From positions 806,001 through 870,000 of the forward strand of contig NZ_JAHXGQ010000003.1 in NCBI RefSeq assembly GCF_019375475.1: a DNA stretch of 64,000 nucleotides, read 5' to 3'. Positions 58,515-64,000 of the stretch are shown here, in pieces (the stretch's first letter is position 1; each line of letters begins with the position of its first letter). Origin of the DNA: Saccharothrix obliqua. Lineage in GTDB: Bacteria; Actinomycetota; Actinomycetes; Mycobacteriales; Pseudonocardiaceae. Under the pieces are notes generated by a model. It was given only the letters and a program-made list of their open reading frames with translations, did no database searches and was not told the origin of the DNA. Both the position numbers and the translations under genes were made by a program.

Positions 58515-59417
58515 GTTACTCAAAAATCACCGCTGGTGCTACCGGCGTCGGGCCTGCGGTGGGGTTTGCTCGGGGTGGTGGCGTTCTCGTTCACCGTGCC
58601 CTTCACGCGGGTGGCGGTCGGCGGGCTGTCCCCGTTGTTCATCGGCGCCGGGCGGGCGGTGGTCGCGGCCGTGCTCGCCGGTCTCGCGCTCGCGCTGACC
58701 GGGCAGGCGCGGCCGGTCGGGCGGCAGTGGGCGCGGCTGGCCGTGGTCGCCGGCGGGGTGGTGGTCGGTTTCCCGGTGCTGACGTCCTACGCGCTGACCA
58801 CCGCGTCGGCCGGGCACGGCGCCGTGGTGGTGGCGTTGCTGCCGGCGGCGACCGCCGTGCTGGCCGCGATCCGCGGCGGCGAGCGGCCACCGCGCTCGTT
58901 CTGGCTCACGGCCGCCGTCGGCGCGGTCGTGGCACTGGTGTTCGCGTCCCTCCAGGGCGGCGGTCTCGCGGGCTGGTCGGACCTGCTGCTGTTCGGCGCG
59001 GTGGCCGCCGCCGCGGTCGGGTACGCGGAGGGCGGGCTGCTCGCCCGGGAACTCGGCTCCTGGCAGACGGTGTCGTGGGCGCTCGTGGTGGCCTCGCCGG
59101 TGATGGTCGTCCTGACGGCCGTCGCCGCGGTCCGGGAGCCGCCGTCCGCCACCGGGGTGCAGTGGGCCGCGTTCGCCTACCTGGCCGTGATCAGCATGTT
59201 CCTCGGCTTCTTCGCCTGGTACCGGGGGTTGGCCGTCGGGCCGATGGCGCGGGTGAGCCAGGTCCAGCTCGTGCAGCCCGTGCTGACGATCGCGTGGGCC
59301 GCGCTCCTGCTGCGCGAGGACCCGGGGTGGCCGACCGTGCTCGGCGGCGCGGCGGTGGTCGCGTGCGCCGGTCTCGCCGTCCGCATCCGGCTCGACCGGA
59401 CCGCCCCGCCGCGGTAG
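58497..59417 (+). CDS. EamA/DMT-type permease
   Basis: 306 aa with ten hydrophobic helices in two homologous halves, the drug/metabolite transporter fold (VAFSFTVPFTRVAVGGLSPL early; ARVSQVQLVQPVLTIAWAAL late). ATG 58497 is taken; no ribosome site precedes it, in line with a leaderless mRNA, and the in-frame GTG at 58536 is an alternative. It is divergent from MocR and probably controlled by it. Substrate unknown, perhaps an amino acid, vitamin or metabolite recognised by the MocR PLP domain. Confidence 0.85.
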   Translation: MLGNDSVTQKSPLVLPASGLRWGLLGVVAFSFTVPFTRVAVGGLSPLFIGAGRAVVAAVLAGLALALTGQARPVGRQWARLAVVAGGVVVGFPVLTSYALTTASAGHGAVVVALLPAATAVLAAIRGGERPPRSFWLTAAVGAVVALVFASLQGGGLAGWSDLLLFGAVAAAAVGYAEGGLLARELGSWQTVSWALVVASPVMVVLTAVAAVREPPSATGVQWAAFAYLAVISMFLGFFAWYRGLAVGPMARVSQVQLVQPVLTIAWAALLLREDPGWPTVLGGAAVVACAGLAVRIRLDRTAPPR

Positions 59418-59511
59418 GGCCATCCGGGTGAACCCCGGGTGAGGTTCGCCGGTCTGCCGGGTTTCCGCGCTATCCCTGTCCGGAACGAGGCTGTCAGGGG
59501 GGCGCCGGGGT

Positions 59512-62487
59512 ATGCGAGTCGAGTTCGGCCTGCTGGGTGAGGTCACCGCGCGCGTGGACGGCCGCGCCGTCGACCTCGGGCCCGCGCGGCAGCGGTGCGT
59601 GCTGGCGGCGCTGGCGGTCGACGTGGGCCGCGCGGTGCCCGCCGAGCGGCTGGTGGCCCGCGTCTGGGGGCCGGACACGCCCCGCCGCGGCACCGCCGCG
59701 CTGCACAGCTACATCTCCCGGTTGCGGCGCGTGCTGGCCGGCGCGGCGGGCGTCGTGCGGCGGTCCGGCGGCTACGCCCTGGTCGCCCACCAGTCGGGGC
59801 CGGTGGTGGACCTCGAGCGGTTCCGGGCGTTGCGTGCCCGTGGTGACGAGGTGGCCGCGTTGACCGAGGCGTTGGCGTTGTGGCGGGGCGAGCCGCTGAC
59901 CGGGCTGTCCGGCGAGTGGGCGGCGGCCGAGCGCGAGCGGCTGCGGCGGGAACGGCTCGCCGCCCAGCACGACCTGGTCGACGCGCGGCTGCGGGCGGGC
60001 GAGGGCGAGGGGCTGGTGGTGGAGCTGTCCGCCCGCGCCGCCGAGCACCCGCTGGACGAGCGCGTCGCCGGGCAGTACCTGCTCGCCCTGCACCGGGCGG
60101 GCCGGTCGGCGGACGCGCTGGAGCAGTACCGCCGGGTGCGCGACCGGCTGGCGGACGAGCTGGGCGCCGATCCCGGCAGGCCGCTGCGCGAGCTGCATCG
60201 GCGTATCCTGGCCGACGACCCGGCCCTCACCCCGCCGCCCGGCGACGGGCAGCCCGCGCCCGCCGCGCTCGCCGGGCGGCCCGCCGCGCCCGGCGATCGG
60301 CAGTCCGAAGCACCCGGCGAAGGACCCGGCGACCCGCGGCCCGAGCCCGAGGCGCTCGCTGACCAGCGCTCCGCGTCGGGGGAGGCTCCTGGCGCGCTTC
60401 CCGCGTCCGCGCGGGAGTCCGGCGACGCGCTGCCCGCGTCGCAGGCACCCGGCGACCGGCGGCCCGTGCCCAGGCAGCTGCCCGCCGAACCACCGCACTT
60501 CACCGGTCGCGTGGCCGAACTCGCCGTGCTGCACGACCACCTGGCCGCCGCCGGACCGGGCCGGGCGGTGGTGATCTCGGCGATCGCCGGCTCGGGCGGG
60601 ATCGGCAAGACCTGGCTCGCGTTGCACTTCGCGCACCGCCACGCCGACCGGTTCCCGGACGGCCAGCTCTTCGTGGACCTGCGCGGGTTCAGCCCCGAGG
60701 GCAGGCCGATGGAACCGGCGGTCGCGGTGCGGGGTTTCCTCGACGCGCTCGGCGTGGACCCGGGTCGGCTGCCCGTCGACCCGCACGCCCAGGCCGCGTT
60801 GTTCCGCAGCCTGGTCGCCGACCGGCGGATGCTGGTCGTGCTCGACAACGCCGCCGACACCGCGCAGGTCGCACCGCTGCTGCCCGGCGGCCGGTCGTGC
60901 GCCGTGCTGGTGACCAGCCGCACCCGCCTGCCCGGCCTGGTCACCGGCCACGGCGCACACCACGTGCCGCTCGACGTGCTCTCCGCGCGGGAGGCCCACG
61001 CGTTGCTGACCGCACGCCTCGGCGTCACGCGGGTCGCGGCCGAACCGGCGGCGGTCGGCGAACTCGTCGCGCTGTGCGGTGGTTTCCCGCTGGCGCTGAG
61101 CATCGTCGCGGGCCAGGCCCACACCCGACCCGACCGGTCGCTGGCGGACCTCGCCACCGAGCTGCGCGACCTCGGCCTGGCCGCGCTGGCGGACGACGAC
61201 CCCGCCGCCAGCCTGCCCGCCGTGCTGTCCTGGTCCCGGCGCACCCTCGCGCCGTCCCGGCTGACGGCCTTCGCGTTGCTCGGCACCGCGCCCGGACCCG
61301 ACACCGGCCTGCCCGCCGCCGCGAGCCTGCTCGGCCTGCCCGTCCCGCAGGCCAGGGCCGTGCTCCGGGACCTGGAGCGGACGTCGTTGGTCGTCCAGGA
61401 CGCCGCGGGCCGGTACCGGATGCACGACCTGATCCGCTGCTACGCCTTCGACACGGCGGAAGAGCACGCGCCCGAACCGGACCGCGCGGCGGCGTTGCGC
61501 AGAGTGGTCGACTACTACGCGTACACCGCCCACGCCGCCGAACGCCGCCTGAACCCCACCCGCCAACCCATCGACCTCGTGCCGCCCGCGGCCGGCATCC
61601 AGCAGCACCCGGTGCCCGACGACCCGACCGCCCTCGCGTGGTTCGACGCCGAGCGCGCCAACCTCCGCGCCGCCCAGCGCACCGCCGCCACCCACAACTG
61701 GCACGACCCGGTCTGGTACCTGGCGTGGACCACCACCACGTTCCACGACCGCCGCGGCCACCGCGACGAGCAGATCGCCATGTGGGAGGCCGCATTGCGC
61801 GCGTCCGCACACCTGCCCGGCCTCGTGGGCCTGCGCGTGCACGAACTGCTCGGGCGCACCTACGCCGGCGCGGGCAGGCACGACGACGCGATCGAACACC
61901 TGCACAAGGCCCTCACGCTGGCCGAGCGGCACGACGACCCCAGTCAGCAGGCCCATGCGCACTACACGCTCGCCTGGACGTGGGAACTGCACGGCGACGA
62001 CCGCAAAGCCCTCGACCACGCCACCCGTGCGCTGGACCAGTACCGCGACCTCGACCACGCGGTGTGGGCGGCGGACGCGCTCAGCCGTGTCGGCTGGTAC
62101 ACCGCCCGCCTGGGCGAGCACGGCACCGCGCGCACCCAGTGCGAGACCGCCCTGGCCCAGCACCGCCGGCACCGCAACACCGTCGGCGAGGCGGACACCC
62201 TGGACAGCCTCGGCTACATCGCCCACCACACCGGCCACCACGAGGAGTCCGTGCGGCGCTACCAGGAGGCCATCGCCCTGTACCGGCGTCTCAGCAACCA
62301 CTACGACCTCGCCACCACGCTCGAATACCTGGGCCACCCGTACGCCGCCCTCGGCCGGCACGAGGAGGCGCGGGACGCGTGGCGGGAGGCGTTGGAGCTG
62401 TACCGGGATCAGGCGCGCACGCCGGACGCGGAACGCGTCCAAGCCCGCCTCGCACCGCGACCCACGTCGACCGGTCGAAACCTTTGA
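59512..62487 (+). CDS. SARP-type regulator with NB-ARC and TPR domains (AfsR-like)
   Basis: 991 aa, ATG after a G-rich ribosome site. Residues 1-95 are an OmpR-like winged helix (MRVEFGLLGEVTARVDGRAV, ALHSYISRLRRVL); about 96-240 is the bacterial activator domain. A Pro/Ala-rich linker of some 80 residues follows. The NB-ARC starts near residue 330, with ISAIAGSGGIGKTWLALHFA around 357 and MLVVLDNA as Walker B. The last third is TPR repeats. Such proteins activate antibiotic clusters in response to signals. The linker is longer and richer in charged repeats (APGDRQS, APGDRRP) than usual. No pathway gene adjoins, so its targets may be the halopyrrole or RiPP loci or lie elsewhere. Confidence 0.88.
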   Translation: MRVEFGLLGEVTARVDGRAVDLGPARQRCVLAALAVDVGRAVPAERLVARVWGPDTPRRGTAALHSYISRLRRVLAGAAGVVRRSGGYALVAHQSGPVVDLERFRALRARGDEVAALTEALALWRGEPLTGLSGEWAAAERERLRRERLAAQHDLVDARLRAGEGEGLVVELSARAAEHPLDERVAGQYLLALHRAGRSADALEQYRRVRDRLADELGADPGRPLRELHRRILADDPALTPPPGDGQPAPAALAGRPAAPGDRQSEAPGEGPGDPRPEPEALADQRSASGEAPGALPASARESGDALPASQAPGDRRPVPRQLPAEPPHFTGRVAELAVLHDHLAAAGPGRAVVISAIAGSGGIGKTWLALHFAHRHADRFPDGQLFVDLRGFSPEGRPMEPAVAVRGFLDALGVDPGRLPVDPHAQAALFRSLVADRRMLVVLDNAADTAQVAPLLPGGRSCAVLVTSRTRLPGLVTGHGAHHVPLDVLSAREAHALLTARLGVTRVAAEPAAVGELVALCGGFPLALSIVAGQAHTRPDRSLADLATELRDLGLAALADDDPAASLPAVLSWSRRTLAPSRLTAFALLGTAPGPDTGLPAAASLLGLPVPQARAVLRDLERTSLVVQDAAGRYRMHDLIRCYAFDTAEEHAPEPDRAAALRRVVDYYAYTAHAAERRLNPTRQPIDLVPPAAGIQQHPVPDDPTALAWFDAERANLRAAQRTAATHNWHDPVWYLAWTTTTFHDRRGHRDEQIAMWEAALRASAHLPGLVGLRVHELLGRTYAGAGRHDDAIEHLHKALTLAERHDDPSQQAHAHYTLAWTWELHGDDRKALDHATRALDQYRDLDHAVWAADALSRVGWYTARLGEHGTARTQCETALAQHRRHRNTVGEADTLDSLGYIAHHTGHHEESVRRYQEAIALYRRLSNHYDLATTLEYLGHPYAALGRHEEARDAWREALELYRDQARTPDAERVQARLAPRPTSTGRNL

Positions 62488-62563
62488 CGGCAACCGAAGC
62501 AGCGTGTTGTTGGCCACTGCGCGGGCACGAGCCCGCAGCCCGCGCTTGACGTAGGTTGGTGGG

Positions 62564-63760
62564 ATGCGTGACGAGCAGCCGGTCAAGCGTCGCGACCCCC
62601 GGGCCGGGACGCGGGTGCTGCTCACCTTCGCCGCCGTGGGCGCGTTGCTGGCAGCGCTGCTGATGGGTCCCGACCGCACCGTGCCGGGGCGCCCCGCGGC
62701 GGCTCCCGGAGCCTCCCCGCCGTCGTCCCCGTCGTCCCAGCCGTCGACCGACACCACGACGACCCCGCCGCCCGACCCGTGCGCGGTGAAGGCGGCGGCC
62801 CTGCCGTTGCGTGAACGGCTGGCGCAAACGCTCATGGTCGGCGTGAACCCCAGTGGCCCGGAGGAAGCGCTCGGGTTGGTCCGCGACGAGCGCGTGGGCG
62901 GCATCTTCATCGGCGGCGACCACACCGGGCTGCTCGCCGGCGGGCTGGACGCGGTGCACGGCGCGGCGCCCGTGCCGCCGGTGGTCGCCGTGGACGACGA
63001 AGGCGGGCGCGTGCAGCGGGTGGACCAGCTGGACGGCTCCATCCCCAGTGCCCGGCGGATGGCCGAGACCATGTCACCGGCGGAGGTGCGCGTGCTGGCG
63101 GCGCGACGCGGAGCCGCGTTGCGCGCCCGGGGCGTGACCATGGACCTCGCCCCGGTGCTCGACACCAGTGCCCAGCCCGACGACGCGGTGATCGGCGACC
63201 GGTCGTTCAGCGCCGACCCGGCGGTGGCCCGCGAGTACGCGCAGGCGTTCGCCGAGGGGTTGCGCGAGTCGGGTGTCACGCCCGTGCTCAAGCACTTCCC
63301 GGGGCACGGCAACACCAGCGGCGACTCGCACCGGGGCGCGGTGACCTCCCCGCCGCTGGACGAGCTGCGGGGGACCGACCTGGCGCCCTACCGCGACATC
63401 GGCCGCTACGGTCCGGCCGCGGTGATGGTGGGGCACATCGACGTGCCGGGTCTGACCGGCGGCCGACCGGCGACGTTGAGCTCCGAGGCGTACGCCCTGC
63501 TGCGTGGCGAGTTCGGCTTCGCCGGCCCGGTGATGACCGACGACCTGGGCGCGATGCGTGCCGTGACCGACCTGGTGGACCTGCCCGAAGCGGTGCGGCT
63601 GGCCCTGGCCTCGGGCGCGGACCTCGCGTTGTGGTCCAGCGGCGGGCGCACCGGCGAGGTGCTGGACCACCTGGAGGCCGCGGTCGCGTCCGGCTCCCTG
63701 CCCGCGACCCGCGTCGACGAGGCCGCCCGGCGGGTCCTGGCCATGAAGGGCGCGTGCTGA
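62564..63760 (+). CDS. GH3 beta-N-acetylhexosaminidase, NagZ-like, membrane anchored or secreted
   Basis: 398 aa. An N-terminal hydrophobic helix (residues about 18-34) and a Ser/Thr/Pro linker precede the catalytic domain. The NagZ loop KHFPGHGNTSGDSH with its His-Asp acid/base pair is complete, and the nucleophile Asp is in VMTDDLGAM. Enzymes of this type remove GlcNAc from peptidoglycan fragments; this one acts outside the cell. It may be linked to cell-wall turnover, as are the VanY and beta-lactamase genes elsewhere in the window. Confidence 0.88.
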   Translation: MRDEQPVKRRDPRAGTRVLLTFAAVGALLAALLMGPDRTVPGRPAAAPGASPPSSPSSQPSTDTTTTPPPDPCAVKAAALPLRERLAQTLMVGVNPSGPEEALGLVRDERVGGIFIGGDHTGLLAGGLDAVHGAAPVPPVVAVDDEGGRVQRVDQLDGSIPSARRMAETMSPAEVRVLAARRGAALRARGVTMDLAPVLDTSAQPDDAVIGDRSFSADPAVAREYAQAFAEGLRESGVTPVLKHFPGHGNTSGDSHRGAVTSPPLDELRGTDLAPYRDIGRYGPAAVMVGHIDVPGLTGGRPATLSSEAYALLRGEFGFAGPVMTDDLGAMRAVTDLVDLPEAVRLALASGADLALWSSGGRTGEVLDHLEAAVASGSLPATRVDEAARRVLAMKGAC

Positions 63761-63896
63761 CGCGCGGTCCACTGTAGACGGTTGTGTGCTCCCGGCGTCT
63801 CGGTTGGCGCTTTGTCCCTACGTTCCGCCCTACTGGGCGGCGCGCTGCTTCCCCAAGCTCGAACGCGAGGGTCGCCATGTCGGGGAAGGCGGGACT

Positions 63897-64000
63897 ATGC
63901 GGTGGAAAGTGCTGCTCGCGGCGGTGCTGGTCGCGGGCGCGGTGGTGGTGGTGCCGGACGCGGCGCGCGCCGCGGGGGTGGAGCGGAGCGAGCCGGTGTA
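63897..64000 (+). CDS. Start of a secreted protein, cut by window end
   Basis: ATG with GGGAAGG upstream. The 34 complete codons give a signal peptide (MRWKVLLAAVLVAGAVVVVP, then an A-R-A-A cleavage region) and the first mature residues VERSEPV. The window ends two bases into the next codon, so neither function nor length can be seen. A 6-bp hairpin (CCGCCC/GGGCGG) lies about 60 bp upstream. Confidence 0.55.
   Translation, partial: MRWKVLLAAVLVAGAVVVVPDAARAAGVERSEPV

Overview
The window is very GC-rich, with tightly packed, translationally coupled genes (many ATGA/GTGA overlaps), GTG starts, SARP/AfsR-type and MocR regulators, an FxSxx-COOH locus and several biosynthetic loci. Together these point to a filamentous actinomycete, most likely of the Pseudonocardiales (Saccharothrix/Lentzea/Actinosynnema-like). 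This is an inference from gene families and composition; there is no rRNA gene or other marker here. No tRNA, rRNA, CRISPR array or recognisable transposon was seen.

Layout. 1-5664 (+): end of a cell-surface glycan operon (GT4 glycosyltransferase; a fused flippase/GT4/pyruvyltransferase-like protein; a PMT-type membrane glycosyltransferase). 5718-11161: an MFS exporter and Fe/2OG dioxygenase on the minus strand, then a lasso-peptide locus (precursor, cyclase, B2 protease, B1 RRE) encoding an unusually basic core. 11169-19076: RpoD-like sigma factor, DivIVA-like coiled-coil protein, and a single-chain acyl-CoA carboxylase of about 1,814 aa. 19123-23130: cell-wall/beta-lactam region (VanY-like carboxypeptidase, lipoprotein beta-lactamase, LysR regulator, cytosolic beta-lactamase-fold protein, WrbA). 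23343-27662: small secreted protein and a LodA/LodB quinocofactor oxidase pair. 27671-29159 (-): a YcaO enzyme behind a 35-residue acidic peptide, a candidate RiPP locus. 29544-35091: membrane caspase-like and TIR-like proteins that converge and overlap, TetR and TPR proteins, and a MerR fused to a beta-clamp-like domain.

35247-35613 is a non-coding repeat island with 18-bp tandem repeats and a 39-bp-period array of palindromes. 36242-43887 (-) is a seven-gene operon with the pieces of carrier-bound proline-to-pyrrole chemistry (adenylation enzyme, carrier protein, prolyl dehydrogenase, two flavin halogenases) plus a methyltransferase and a P450. It predicts a halogenated pyrrole product. 44755-50160 (+): Na+/H+ antiporter-like protein and a three-gene membrane protein/ATPase/ATPase operon of unknown role. 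50164-56443 is a FxSxx-COOH peptide system: peptide FxsA, the large TPR regulator FxsT, a duplicated Roadblock-like protein and a divergent HExxH enzyme, without a visible radical SAM partner. 56477-64000: RDD membrane protein, divergent MocR/EamA pair sharing an operator over both start codons, SARP-NB-ARC-TPR regulator, GH3 glycosidase and the start of a secreted protein.

In both the lasso and the YcaO locus the precursor is separated from its first enzyme by a long perfect hairpin. This suggests that precursor and enzyme dosage are uncoupled in the same way. Start codons were chosen from Shine-Dalgarno matches and family length; all domain calls are by eye, without database searches.
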